This document shows, piece by piece, positions 16,807-25,864 of a DNA stretch of 64,000 nt. The DNA is from Pusillimonas sp044464525. Its GTDB lineage: Bacteria; Pseudomonadota; Gammaproteobacteria; Burkholderiales; Burkholderiaceae_B. The notes under the pieces are model-generated. The model worked only from the letters and a program-made list of their open reading frames with translations. It was not told the DNA's origin and searched no databases. The first letter of the stretch is position 1, and each line of letters begins with the position of its first letter. Location: assembly GCF_044464525.1 (NCBI RefSeq), contig NZ_JBIQLE010000005.1, positions 62,001 through 126,000 on the forward strand, read 5' to 3'. The position numbers and the translations under genes were made by a program.

Positions 16807-19026
16807 ATGTCTAGGGCCACTTATTTTCCGTGGGCTAATCCAATGATGCGTGCGCATTCGCCGCTGCGTTACGCCACCGGCGGCACACTATCCGTGTTAC
16901 TGGCCTGCTCTTTTCCGGTGCTATTGCAGGCCCAAACGGTCGCCACGCCGCCGACCACGATGCAGGCGATCACTGTTACCGGCTCCGCGCCACTGAACAA
17001 CGATACCCCGCCAGCCTATGCCGGCGGCCTTGTTGCGCGCGGCGGCCAGGCGGGCGTGCTGGGCAATATGGACTACATGGATATGCCGTTCACGCAGACC
17101 AGCTACACCGCCAAGCTGATCGAGAGTCAGCAAGCACGCACGCTGGGGGACGTTCTGAAGAACGATGCGTCGGTCCAGACGGGCCTGGGTTTCGGCAACC
17201 AGGCAGAAAGCTTCGTCATACGCGGGCTGCCGCTGTACAACGACGACCTTTCCTTCAACGGGCTGTACGGCATATTGCCGCGCCAGATCCTGCCCACCGA
17301 AATGGTCGAACGGGTTGAGGTATTCAAGGGCGCCAGCGCCTTCCTGAATGGAGCGGCGCCTGGCGGCAGCGGGCTCGGAGGCCTGATCAATATCCAGCCC
17401 AAGCGCGCCACGGATGATCCACTTACCCGCGGGACACTTGATTACACAAGCCGTGGCCAGGTTGGAGGCGGTGTGGACATCGGGCGGCGCTGGGGCGAAG
17501 ACAATCGCTGGGGCATCCGCGTGAACGCCGCATACCGCGACGGCGAGACCGAGGTGAGGGATTCCGACATGCGTTCCACAGTCGGCGCCGTGGGGCTGGA
17601 CTACCGAGGCGACAAGCTGCGGGCGTCGCTGGATGCGGGTTATCAGCGAGTACGTTTCGACCGGCCCCGGCCCAATGTGAACCTGTCCGGCCCCGTCCCC
17701 GATGCGCCCGGCACCGACGTCAATTATGGGCAACCCTGGAGCTATAGCGACCTGGAAAGCACGTTCAGCGTTGGCCGCGTCGAGTACGACCTGGCTCCGT
17801 CCTGGACAAGTTATGCAGCCATTGGCATAAGCCGCGACAAAGAAGACGGCGTGTATTCCTCCGTGACGGTCGACGGCGCAGGCAATGGCACGGCGGGAAT
17901 GCTGGAAGTGCCCTACCAGCGCGATACGGTCACAGGTGAAATCGGCTTGCGCGGCGAGTTCGATACGGGCAGCGTGGGCCATCGGGTGAACCTGGCCTAT
18001 TCGGCCCTGAACACGACTGCACGGCAAGCATGGGAGATGGCATTCAGCGATCTTCCCGCCATCAGCATTTATGAACAAAGCTCGGTTCCCCGGCCGGCGA
18101 CAGAGCTGTCTGGCGGCGACATGGACGATCCGAACATTTCCCGCCGCACGCAGCTTCGCAGCCTTGCCCTGTCGGACACCTTGTCCCTGCTGGACGGCGA
18201 TGTCCTATTGACCCTGGGCGGACGCTACCAGGCGATTACCGACAACGGATACGACATCACCACCACCGAGCAGGAAGCCCATTACCATGAGGCCATCGTC
18301 ACCCCGGCTGTGGGGCTGGTGGTACGGCCGTGGGATACGGTTTCGTTGTATGCCAACTACATTGAAGGCCTGACACAAGGCGGAGTGGCTCCACTCGAAG
18401 ACACCACCAACCCCGGAGAAGTGCTGGCCCCCTACCGCACCAAGCAATTCGAAGCCGGCGTGAAGGTGGATCTGGACAATCTGGGCGGCAGCCTGGGAGT
18501 ATTCCAAATTCAAAAACCTGAAGCCTATACTGACCCCGCAACAGGCGTATTCGGGCTCAACGGCAAGCAACGCAACCGAGGCATAGAACTCAATATCTAT
18601 GGCGAACCGATCAAAGGCTGGAGGCTTACGGGCGGGGTTACCTATATGCAGCCGAAGTTGCGCAATACCGCCGGCGGACTCAATGACGGCAACAATGCAG
18701 CCGGAGTGTCCCGCTTTATTGCCGTGATGGGTTCAGAATGGGACGTGGGCGCACTACCGGGCCTTAGCCTTCAGGCCCAGGTCCGCCATCAGGGTGGTCA
18801 ATACACCAGCGCCTCGAACGAGTACAAGACAGCCAGTTGGACTCGTCTTGATCTTGGCGCCACTTATCGCACCCAGGTCTCGGGGCATAATATGACTTTG
18901 CGCGCGGCTGTGGACAACGTTACCGACCGCCGCTATTGGGCTACCGTCGGCACCATAGCCGCAAATGGCTCCCTTACCCAGGGGCGCGGCCGCATCTTCA
19001 AGCTGTCGATGTCAGCCGACTTCTAA
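16807..19026 (+). CDS. TonB-dependent siderophore receptor
   Basis: A 739-residue outer-membrane receptor. The signal peptide ends near LLQAQ. A TonB box-like segment is QAITVTGSAP. The plug has DVLKNDASVQTG, SFVIRGLPLYNDDLSFNGLYG and VERVEVFKGASAFLNGAAPGGSGLGGLINIQPKRA, the pattern of ferric-siderophore receptors of the FhuA/FpvA type. The protein ends in ADF with a terminal Phe. The start at 16807 was chosen because GAGGGG precedes it; ATG 16789 is possible. The candidate Fur box upstream and the PepSY gene downstream fit iron-siderophore uptake and reduction. Confidence 0.93.
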   Translation: MSRATYFPWANPMMRAHSPLRYATGGTLSVLLACSFPVLLQAQTVATPPTTMQAITVTGSAPLNNDTPPAYAGGLVARGGQAGVLGNMDYMDMPFTQTSYTAKLIESQQARTLGDVLKNDASVQTGLGFGNQAESFVIRGLPLYNDDLSFNGLYGILPRQILPTEMVERVEVFKGASAFLNGAAPGGSGLGGLINIQPKRATDDPLTRGTLDYTSRGQVGGGVDIGRRWGEDNRWGIRVNAAYRDGETEVRDSDMRSTVGAVGLDYRGDKLRASLDAGYQRVRFDRPRPNVNLSGPVPDAPGTDVNYGQPWSYSDLESTFSVGRVEYDLAPSWTSYAAIGISRDKEDGVYSSVTVDGAGNGTAGMLEVPYQRDTVTGEIGLRGEFDTGSVGHRVNLAYSALNTTARQAWEMAFSDLPAISIYEQSSVPRPATELSGGDMDDPNISRRTQLRSLALSDTLSLLDGDVLLTLGGRYQAITDNGYDITTTEQEAHYHEAIVTPAVGLVVRPWDTVSLYANYIEGLTQGGVAPLEDTTNPGEVLAPYRTKQFEAGVKVDLDNLGGSLGVFQIQKPEAYTDPATGVFGLNGKQRNRGIELNIYGEPIKGWRLTGGVTYMQPKLRNTAGGLNDGNNAAGVSRFIAVMGSEWDVGALPGLSLQAQVRHQGGQYTSASNEYKTASWTRLDLGATYRTQVSGHNMTLRAAVDNVTDRRYWATVGTIAANGSLTQGRGRIFKLSMSADF

Positions 19027-19038
19027 AGACACACACCC

Positions 19039-19077
19039 CGTGGCCGGCTCGCGTAAAGCTGCGCGATACCGGCCACG
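19039..19077. terminator. Long stem-loop between receptor and PepSY gene
   Basis: CGTGGCCGG (19039-19047) pairs with CCGGCCACG (19069-19077), and inside it TCGCG (19049-19053) pairs with CGCGA (19062-19066). No U-tract follows directly. It could lower read-through from the receptor into the next gene or stabilise its mRNA. Confidence 0.55.
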
Positions 19078-19106
19078 ACCCCATTCTTGTAAAGGCTTTT
19101 CTCTGA

Positions 19107-20360
19107 ATGCGCGCTGCCTGCATATTGATTCACCGCTGGCTGGGCCTTTTCATCGCCCTGTTCCTAATCGTCGCCGGCCTGACCGGCGCAATCACTTCAT
19201 GGGACCATGAAATCGACGAGTGGCTGAACGCCGACATCATGAAGGTCGACAGCCGCGGCCCCATGCGTGACCCCATCGAGCTGGCCGCCCTGGTCGAAGC
19301 CTCCGACCCGCGCGTGGAGGTAAGCTATATATCGCTTGCGCTGGAAGAGGGGCATGCGGCCAGTTTCCTGGTTCGGCCGCGCATCGACGACACCACCGGA
19401 CAGCCCTACGCGATCGATTACAACAACATCTTCGTCGATCCCGTCACCGGAGACATCACCGGCCGACGCGACTCTCAAGCAGCTTCTTTTGCCCGCCGCA
19501 GCCTGATGCCCTTCGTGCGCAACATCCACGAAAGCCTCCACATACCCGCCTTCTGGGGCACCGACCGCTGGGGCTATTGGCTGATGGGAGGCATCGCCCT
19601 GATCTGGCTGCTCGACAGCATGGTGGCGTTCTACCTTACCTGGCCGCGCCGTCTGCGCGACACCGCCACGCAGCACCATCGCCATCGCAAGCCCGGACAT
19701 TGGTTCGCCCGCTGGAAACCCTCGTGGCTGGTGCGCTGGACAGCGGGCGGTTTCAAGCTGAATTTCGACCTGCATCGCGCGGGCGGGCTTTGGGTATGGG
19801 GCATCATACTGGTGGTGGCGTTCACGTCCTTCTCGCTCAACCTGTACAAAGAAGTGTTCTACCCCGCCATGTCGCTGGTTTCACAAACCACCCCCGGCCC
19901 CTACGAAACACAAACGCCCGCGCCCTACGGCACGCGAACAGTTCCCAAGCTGAGCTTCAAGGAAGCGGTGGACATCGCGCGCGACGAAGGCCGGCGGCGC
20001 GGATTCGAATTTCCGCCGGCCGGAATCTACTATGGCGGCGGCTACGATTTCTACAACGTATCGTTCTTCGACCCCTCCGACGAGCTGGGAGCGTCGGGCA
20101 TGGGCCTGTCAAACCTGTACATAGATGCCCAAGATGGATCGGTACTGGGCCAGCACCGGCCGTGGCACGGCACCACGGCGGACGTCTTCGTCCAGTTGCA
20201 GCTTCCGCTGCACTCCGGGCGCATCCTGGGCATGTCTGGACGCGTCATGATGTCAATCATGGGGCTGATCGTGGTGATGCTGTCCATCACGGGCATCATC
20301 GTCTGGGACCGCAAGCGCCGGGCGCGCCGCGCCGCAAGGCTGCAGGGCGGCCACCACTGA
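19107..20360 (+). CDS. PepSY-associated transmembrane protein (iron-uptake associated)
   Basis: A 417-residue inner-membrane protein of the PepSY_TM family. A first membrane helix (IHRWLGLFIALFLIVAGLTGAI) is followed by a periplasmic PepSY-like region, then helices near residues 155-175, 220-245 and 370-395; the C-terminus is basic. The His-Arg-Trp at the first helix and further conserved histidines are typical. Members next to siderophore receptors are thought to act as reductases or ferric-siderophore processing proteins at the inner membrane. It follows the receptor by 80 bases. Confidence 0.87.
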   Translation: MRAACILIHRWLGLFIALFLIVAGLTGAITSWDHEIDEWLNADIMKVDSRGPMRDPIELAALVEASDPRVEVSYISLALEEGHAASFLVRPRIDDTTGQPYAIDYNNIFVDPVTGDITGRRDSQAASFARRSLMPFVRNIHESLHIPAFWGTDRWGYWLMGGIALIWLLDSMVAFYLTWPRRLRDTATQHHRHRKPGHWFARWKPSWLVRWTAGGFKLNFDLHRAGGLWVWGIILVVAFTSFSLNLYKEVFYPAMSLVSQTTPGPYETQTPAPYGTRTVPKLSFKEAVDIARDEGRRRGFEFPPAGIYYGGGYDFYNVSFFDPSDELGASGMGLSNLYIDAQDGSVLGQHRPWHGTTADVFVQLQLPLHSGRILGMSGRVMMSIMGLIVVMLSITGIIVWDRKRRARRAARLQGGHH

Positions 20361-20376
20361 AACCCCGGCGCAAGCC

Positions 20377-20973
20377 TTAAAACTGATAGGTATACGAGGC
20401 TTCGATCAGGTCTAGCCCCGGATTGGGCGTCTTGATGCTGGCGTTCGAGACATGGGTGTAGCGCAAACCGAAGCGATGCACCTCGTCGACCACGATGCCG
20501 CCGCCGATATGCGAGGTGAACTGGAAGCGGGTGCTTAGCTCTTTGCCGGCAAAATGCGCACGGCTCAGCAGCGAGGGCCCGACCCCCAGCTCAAAATAAT
20601 AGGTGTCGCCCGGCCACCAGCGCACCACGGGTACGACAGCGACCTGCCACATGCTGTCGGGGTCTCTTCGGTCGGCCTTCCAGTATCCGGCGCCCAGCTC
20701 AACGCTAAGATCGAGCCGGCCGCTGTTTTCAAACGGATAAGTCCACAGAGGCGGGGTCTCGTACGCCAAACCGAAGCGCTGGTACTTGGAATGGTAGCCG
20801 TATTGCAGGGAAAATCCCTGGCCCGGCGTGGCGGTTGCACTATGCGATGTGCGGGCATCGCGCACGGATTGCGCTTGCGTTGGAGAGGCGGCAAACAGGC
20901 AAAACGCCAATGCCGCCGAAATAGAACCCGCCCGCTTCCACGCGAAGCAAATAGGCGTATTGATGTCAACCAT
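20377..20973 (-). CDS. pagL: Lipid A 3-O-deacylase, PagL family (outer-membrane acyloxyacyl hydrolase)
   Basis: A 198-residue outer-membrane beta-barrel of the PagL family. It has a signal peptide ending in PTQAQ, the strand segment FSLQYGYHSKYQRFGLAYE and the catalytic stretch RYTHVSNASIKTPNPG, with the His and Ser of the H-x-S-N motif and a Glu in the last strand (LIEASYTYQF). It removes the 3-position acyl chain from lipid A. The start at 20973 has an AGGAAG ribosome site; the longer frame to 21228 is not protein-like and overlaps the next gene. It ends in the aromatic QF expected for barrel insertion. Confidence 0.88.
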   Translation of the reverse strand: MVDINTPICFAWKRAGSISAALAFCLFAASPTQAQSVRDARTSHSATATPGQGFSLQYGYHSKYQRFGLAYETPPLWTYPFENSGRLDLSVELGAGYWKADRRDPDSMWQVAVVPVVRWWPGDTYYFELGVGPSLLSRAHFAGKELSTRFQFTSHIGGGIVVDEVHRFGLRYTHVSNASIKTPNPGLDLIEASYTYQF

Positions 20974-21064
20974 TGTTGTTCTTCCTGGAATTGGGGCCTG
21001 AAACCGTAGCAAACAATGTGCCACTGTCGATTCCCAGCAATCGTTCCCGGTACTGCGTAGGCGT

Positions 21065-21391
21065 TTAGAACGCGTCGACCTCCCATTCGTACTCGACGGC
21101 CACTTGGCCCAGGACGCGCAAGCGCGCCAGCGGTTCCATGCCGAGTGCTTCAAGCAACCGGCGATTGAAGCCTTCAAGCGTGGCCTTGGCCCGATCGGCG
21201 AATTCTGGATCGACCGCCTGGTCTTCATATTTGATCACGTACGTTTGCGCCGCGACACCCACGACGAAATAGAGACCCGCATTATCGGGGTCTGATTTCA
21301 TGAGCTCGAACGCCTCTTTGAAAAAGAGCTTGAACGAGTCGCTGCCGGACTCGGAACGCGCAAAACGCTCGGTGATTTCTTTGAACGTCAT
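21065..21391 (-). CDS. Hypothetical protein, 108 residues
   Basis: The frame has a GGAG about ten bases before the ATG and a balanced, acidic composition, rich in helix-formers: FARSESGSDSFKLFFKEAFE, later DPDNAGLYFVVGVAAQTYVIKYEDQ. It has no signal peptide or membrane helix, so it is probably a small soluble protein. I do not recognise the family. It lies between the PagL gene and the XRE regulator, on the same strand as both, 111 bases after the regulator's stop. It may be a single gene. Confidence 0.65.
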   Translation of the reverse strand: MTFKEITERFARSESGSDSFKLFFKEAFELMKSDPDNAGLYFVVGVAAQTYVIKYEDQAVDPEFADRAKATLEGFNRRLLEALGMEPLARLRVLGQVAVEYEWEVDAF

Positions 21392-21502
21392 GTAATGATG
21401 GCTCCATCAGGACTAACTGAAAAACGACGGACGCAAAGTGCCGCGCTCGTACTTGAATGATAAACCTCTTATCGGCAAACCGCTTTCCGGCCGGTCGGCG
21501 GC

Positions 21503-22402
21503 CTAGCGGCCGGCCAACAACTGCCTGAGGCGGCGAGCGCCGGATTTTCCCTTATAGGCATGCCGCCACAGTTTGGAGATCATATTCTCGTATAAACGCA
21601 GGGCCTGCGGCGATTCAATGACGGTGGCGATGCCATTGCGTACGTTGGGCAGTTCCCCCAGCCTGAAGGGGCTGACCGCCAACGCTTTCTTGCGGCCCAT
21701 GGTGAACACCTGGAAGGTCGAGGCCGGCATCGAGTCGTCAACAAGGCCGATCTGCACATGCAAGGGCTCGCTTTCCATTAGTTCGGCCATATGCTCGACT
21801 TCGGCGCGCGCCGCCTGCTGACGAACCGTGCGCGTATGGGCCGGTAAATCAAGGCGGCCCACCAGGCCGTTCTGCAAGAATCGCTCGAGCTCGCGCAGCC
21901 CGACCAAACTGATCAAATGCGGTTTTCGTTGCTCGAACGACGCCTTGCGTTCGGCAATCAGGCGTATCAGTTCATCCACTTCTTTTTGCTTGAGAACACC
22001 GCCGGTTTCACGCGGAGTCGCCTCGAGCAACATCGAGCGCATGTGTTCCAGATACTGATCGGTGGTAAGCAGCAGGGATACGGGCTCGAAATGTGCGAAG
22101 ATTCGGTCGGACCTTTGCTCGAGCTGCCTCATTCGCTCGAACAGGCCCATGGCGTTCGAGTAATACTCGATTTCAACCCCGATCAAGGACGCCAACGAAG
22201 TATTCAGCAAGTGCGCCAGGCGCTCCAGCATCTCGATCTTGACGATTTCGCCTTTTTCCATCCGGTAGACGACAGCCCGCGAGACGCCCAGGCTTTGGGC
22301 GACATCGGCGGCCTGAAGGCCCGCACCAACGCGATAGGCGCGAAGCCGGTTGCCCAGCGATGCGTAGTCGATGGAAGACTTGAATGTACGTCTGGAACTC
22401 AT
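21503..22402 (-). CDS. XRE-family transcriptional regulator of the orotate-type operon
   Basis: A 299-residue protein with an N-terminal helix-turn-helix (about residues 16-68: LGNRLRAYRVGAGLQAADVAQ, LGVSRAVVYRMEKGE) and a long C-terminal region of unknown fold that carries RRLRQLLAGR at its end. Its start overlaps the stop of the orotate phosphoribosyltransferase gene by four bases, so it is the last gene of the operon. The C-terminal part may bind a pathway ligand. Self-control of the operon is the simplest reading, but not shown. Confidence 0.85.
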   Translation of the reverse strand: MSSRRTFKSSIDYASLGNRLRAYRVGAGLQAADVAQSLGVSRAVVYRMEKGEIVKIEMLERLAHLLNTSLASLIGVEIEYYSNAMGLFERMRQLEQRSDRIFAHFEPVSLLLTTDQYLEHMRSMLLEATPRETGGVLKQKEVDELIRLIAERKASFEQRKPHLISLVGLRELERFLQNGLVGRLDLPAHTRTVRQQAARAEVEHMAELMESEPLHVQIGLVDDSMPASTFQVFTMGRKKALAVSPFRLGELPNVRNGIATVIESPQALRLYENMISKLWRHAYKGKSGARRLRQLLAGR

Positions 22403-23085
22403 GTGCCCATTTCTGGATAAGAAGCGCGTCCGCCACGATCACGAGACCAAGAGGCGGGGTCGTGCAGAAAGTCGGCCAACTCGTCAAGCACACGCGGTGG
22501 AAAGTCTTCCCGCTCGACCGCCACCGCCAGCACATCGCGCCATGTCGCCAGTGCATGTACCCTTACGCCCAGCGGCCCCAGCAGTTTTCCGGTGGGAAAG
22601 GTGTCGTAATCGAAAACGATGAACAAGTCTTCGACATGTGCGCCGCCGGCTGCCAAAGCCTGGCAGAACCGAAGTTTTGACTGCCCTCCAGCCATCATGT
22701 CGTCGACGAGCAACACCTTGGAACCCGGTTCGAGGACGCCCTCGACCTGGCTTTGCCCGGCCTGCTTCTTGCGAACGTACTGCATGGGAAGATCGAGCGC
22801 GTCGGCAAGCCAGGCAGCCAGCGCGATGCCGCTGGCCTCGCCGCCCACCACCGAGGCGATACCATCGACAGCCCCTTTGGCCGACAGCAGCGATATCGCG
22901 CGCGCAACCAGATCGCGGCGCAAGGCCGGGAACGAGATCAGGCGACGGCAATCGATATAGACAGGGCTGGCCCACCCCGAGGGAAGCCGAAAGGGCTCGT
23001 CTGTGCGCGCCGTGACGCACCCCGCGTCCAGCAAGGCGGCCGCAACGATCTTGGAGTCGGCGTCGGGCGTATGCTGTATGGTCAC
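22399..23085 (-). CDS. Orotate phosphoribosyltransferase-like protein
   Basis: A 228-residue phosphoribosyltransferase. The PRPP-binding motif is KVLLVDDMMAGGQSK (about residues 122-136), and the PyrE features FRLPSGWASPVYIDCRRL at the N-terminus and YVRKKQAGQ, with catalytic lysines, are present. It would join orotate and PRPP to make OMP, or act as an orotate sensor. It sits between aspartase and the regulator in an operon with PyrD and PyrK, so it is likely an accessory copy beside a housekeeping pyrE elsewhere; the latter is an assumption. Start ATG follows GGAGAAATCGTGACC. Confidence 0.85.
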   Translation of the reverse strand: MTIQHTPDADSKIVAAALLDAGCVTARTDEPFRLPSGWASPVYIDCRRLISFPALRRDLVARAISLLSAKGAVDGIASVVGGEASGIALAAWLADALDLPMQYVRKKQAGQSQVEGVLEPGSKVLLVDDMMAGGQSKLRFCQALAAGGAHVEDLFIVFDYDTFPTGKLLGPLGVRVHALATWRDVLAVAVEREDFPPRVLDELADFLHDPASWSRDRGGRASYPEMGT

Positions 23086-23120
23086 GATTTCTCCAGTTTG
23101 CGGAAATGACTTGCCGCCAT

Positions 23121-24575
23121 TCAGCTAATGTCTTCCCCGATATGGGGCTGACTGGGTCGCGCCCTGTTGACCAGTTCGTAGACTCGCGGCTGCGTCAGCA
23201 CTTCGTGGCACAGCGCGTCGTCCAGCTCGCTTTCCGTCATCAATTGGCGTCGCAGGATGACGTCTCGCACATTGGTGCCATTGGCGTAGGCTTCGGCAGC
23301 AACGGCCGTGGCGGCTTCGTACCCGATAAACGGATTAAGCGCCGTCACCAGCGAGATGGAGCGATCAAGGTTTTCCTTGAGACGATCGGGGTTGGCTGTA
23401 ATTCCTCGCACGCATCGGTCGGCAAGCGTGGTGCATCCATTGGTAAGGTGCTTGAAGCTGCGAAACAGCGCATTGGCGATAATGGGTTCGAAGGCGTTGA
23501 GCTGTAACTGGCCGGCCTCGGCCGCCATGGTAATCGTGAGGTCGTTACCAATCACCTCGAAGGCGATCTGGTTCACCACCTCGGGAATGACAGGGTTTAC
23601 CTTGCCTGGCATGATCGAAGACCCCGCCTGCATGGGCGGCAGGTTGATCTCGCCCAAGCCCGCGCGCGGGCCGCTGGACAGCAGCCGCAGATCGTTGCAG
23701 GTTTTGGACAGTTTTACGGCGATCCGCTTGAGGATACCCGACAATTGCACGAACCCCCCGCAGTCTTGGGTGGCTTCGATCAAATTGGGAGCGGTATGCA
23801 GCGACAGCCCGGTAATGCGGTTCAACGAGGCCACCGCTTTGGATGCATAGTCGGGATGAGCGGTAATCCCCGTGCCGATGGCGGTAGCACCCAGGTTGAT
23901 CTCGCTGATCAGGCGCTTGGCCTCGTCCAGCCGGATGATGTCTTCTTCGAGCATCACGGCATAGGTGGAGAACTCTTGGCCTAAGGTCATGGGTACCGCA
24001 TCTTGCATTTGCGTGCGGCCGATCTTCAGCATGGGCGAGAACTCTGCCGCCTTGGCATCGAACGCTTCGCGCAGGTGGCGCATGGCGGCCAACAGGCCAT
24101 CCATGAAAAACAAGGTGGCAATACGCAAGGCCGTGGGATAGACGTCGTTGGTGCTTTGCGCCATATTGACGTCTTCGTTCGGATGCAGATGCATATACTG
24201 CCCCCGTTCGTGCCCCATAAGCTCGAGCGCCCGGTTGCAAATAACCTCGTTCGCGTTCATGTTGGTCGACGTACCCGCCCCGCCCTGGATCACGTCCACC
24301 ACGAACTGCTCATGCAGCGCGCCTTGGCGAACTTCTTTGCACGCGGCCGAAATCACGTCGCATTTTTTTGTTGCAAGCAGGCCAAGGTCGGTATTTGCTT
24401 CGGCCGCGGCCTGTTTCACCGCGGCAAGCGCCACCACCAGTTCCGGAAACACCGATACCGGCGTGCCCGAAATCTGAAAATTCTCACACGCTCGCAGCGT
24501 ATGTACACCATAATAGGCATCGACAGGAACTTCGCGCTCGCCCAATAGGTCGCGCTCGATGCGGAATGCACTCAT
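23121..24575 (-). CDS. aspA: Aspartate ammonia-lyase
   Basis: A 484-residue enzyme of the aspartase/fumarase family that converts L-aspartate to fumarate and ammonia. The signature GSSIMPGKVNPVIPE is intact. N-terminal RIERDLLGEREVPVDAYYGV, the GGAGTSTNMNANEV block and HPNEDVNMAQSTNDVYPTALR are typical of aspartases rather than fumarases. Start 24575 was chosen as the family start; the open frame upstream is out of the family and overlaps the previous gene. In this operon it would be the last step, taking aspartate made from carbamoyl-aspartate to fumarate. Confidence 0.93.
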   Translation of the reverse strand: MSAFRIERDLLGEREVPVDAYYGVHTLRACENFQISGTPVSVFPELVVALAAVKQAAAEANTDLGLLATKKCDVISAACKEVRQGALHEQFVVDVIQGGAGTSTNMNANEVICNRALELMGHERGQYMHLHPNEDVNMAQSTNDVYPTALRIATLFFMDGLLAAMRHLREAFDAKAAEFSPMLKIGRTQMQDAVPMTLGQEFSTYAVMLEEDIIRLDEAKRLISEINLGATAIGTGITAHPDYASKAVASLNRITGLSLHTAPNLIEATQDCGGFVQLSGILKRIAVKLSKTCNDLRLLSSGPRAGLGEINLPPMQAGSSIMPGKVNPVIPEVVNQIAFEVIGNDLTITMAAEAGQLQLNAFEPIIANALFRSFKHLTNGCTTLADRCVRGITANPDRLKENLDRSISLVTALNPFIGYEAATAVAAEAYANGTNVRDVILRRQLMTESELDDALCHEVLTQPRVYELVNRARPSQPHIGEDIS

Positions 24576-24588
24576 AATTAAAAAACCT

Positions 24589-25845
24589 TCAGGATAATTG
24601 GTACAGGGCGTCCGCCAACACCTGGACGCCCAACATGAAATCGTCGATCTCCATCGCTTCGTGAGGGTTGTGGGAACCGTTCTGATTACGCACGAACAAC
24701 ATGCCGCTGGGTATGCCGATGTTGGCAAACAGCGACGCATCATGCCCCGCGCCGCTAGGAATCACCTCAAAGGGCACGCCGCGTTTTTCACTTGCATCGG
24801 ACAGAATATCGCAGATTCGAGGGTCCATAGTAGCCGGTTCACTGAACACTCGTCGATCAAATTCGAATTTCACACCTCTTTCGCGGCTGATCGCCGAGCA
24901 TTCCGCACGCATCAGTTGGTAAAACGCTTCAAGCGTATCGTTGCTTTTGCTGCGCACCTCGAAACTGAAACTGACCCGCCCGGGAATACGCGAAATAGAG
25001 TGTTCGGCCGGGTCGGTCTGGACGACGCCCACAGTTACCACAAGATCAGTGCCGCGCTCGAGCAGCACGCGCCAATGTTCGTCCAGCCGCATGATCAGGT
25101 CGGACACCGCAAACATGGCATCATGGCGCAGCCAGCGCGGCACCACTCCCGAATGTTGGGCGTCGCCCAGGCACTCGATGCGATTGTGCCGAATATTGCC
25201 GCGTATGCCCGACACCACCGCCACCGGCAGGTCTCGAGCCACCATGACCGGACCTTGCTCGATATGCAATTCCAGGTAAGCCAGGATGCTATCTATATCG
25301 ACCAGAACCTCTTGCTCGCGAATGGCCGGGACATCGGCGCCCGCTTGCTCCATATACTGGGCCAGGGTGTCGCCGGTACTGCGGTGGACCAGTTCAAGGT
25401 CGGTGCTGCTTAATTTTCCCAACAGTGCGCTGGAGCCCATGTAGGCTTTGCCGAACCAGGCGCTTTCTTCGCCCCGAAAGGCAGCCACTCGCAATACAGG
25501 CAGTTGTTCTCCCCCCTGGCGTTGCCGCGCGATCAAGCACAACAGACCGGCCACGACCCCGGCCAGGCCGTCGTAGTTGCCGCCTTGGGGAACCGAATCG
25601 ATATGAGAGCCCACCCATACGGCGGGCCGGCCGGCTGGGGTATCGGGCGGGCTGAACACTATATTGGCGGCCCGATCCACGTCGACCACGAGGCCCTCGG
25701 CCTCGGCCAGCCGGCTAAGATAATCGCCGGCGGCAGATTCGCCGCTTCCATAGCTTTCGCGCGTCACGCCCACGCCGTCGAACGACATTTCGCGGATGTC
25801 GTGAAAGATTTTTTCTGCCAGATCGCGGTACTGCATGATGTCCAT
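24589..25845 (-). CDS. Carbamoyl-amino-acid hydrolase, M20 family (likely N-carbamoyl-L-aspartate)
   Basis: A 418-residue Zn-dependent amidohydrolase of the hydantoinase/carbamoylase group of M20 (relatives: allantoate amidohydrolase, beta-ureidopropionase, N-carbamoyl-L-amino-acid hydrolase). Metal ligands are readable: His81 in GSHIDSVPQGGNYDG, Asp92, Glu126 or Glu127 in RGEES, the His of LHIEQGP and the C-terminal SHNPHEA. It releases CO2 and ammonia from a carbamoyl amine. The next gene is aspartase, 13 bases on, so N-carbamoyl-aspartate (ureidosuccinate) is the most fitting substrate. The start at 25845 has GGGAGA six bases upstream. Confidence 0.88.
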   Translation of the reverse strand: MDIMQYRDLAEKIFHDIREMSFDGVGVTRESYGSGESAAGDYLSRLAEAEGLVVDVDRAANIVFSPPDTPAGRPAVWVGSHIDSVPQGGNYDGLAGVVAGLLCLIARQRQGGEQLPVLRVAAFRGEESAWFGKAYMGSSALLGKLSSTDLELVHRSTGDTLAQYMEQAGADVPAIREQEVLVDIDSILAYLELHIEQGPVMVARDLPVAVVSGIRGNIRHNRIECLGDAQHSGVVPRWLRHDAMFAVSDLIMRLDEHWRVLLERGTDLVVTVGVVQTDPAEHSISRIPGRVSFSFEVRSKSNDTLEAFYQLMRAECSAISRERGVKFEFDRRVFSEPATMDPRICDILSDASEKRGVPFEVIPSGAGHDASLFANIGIPSGMLFVRNQNGSHNPHEAMEIDDFMLGVQVLADALYQLS

Positions 25846-25864
25846 CAGGTCTCCCAAGCGGCGG

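Noticed and set aside
16921..18078. A 385-codon minus-strand open frame over the siderophore receptor
   Set aside because: Antisense of a well-supported receptor; composition is rich in His and Ala and unlike a protein family.
20974..21228. Longer start for the PagL-like gene
   Set aside because: It would overlap the upstream hypothetical gene and hide the signal peptide; an AGGAAG site precedes 20973.
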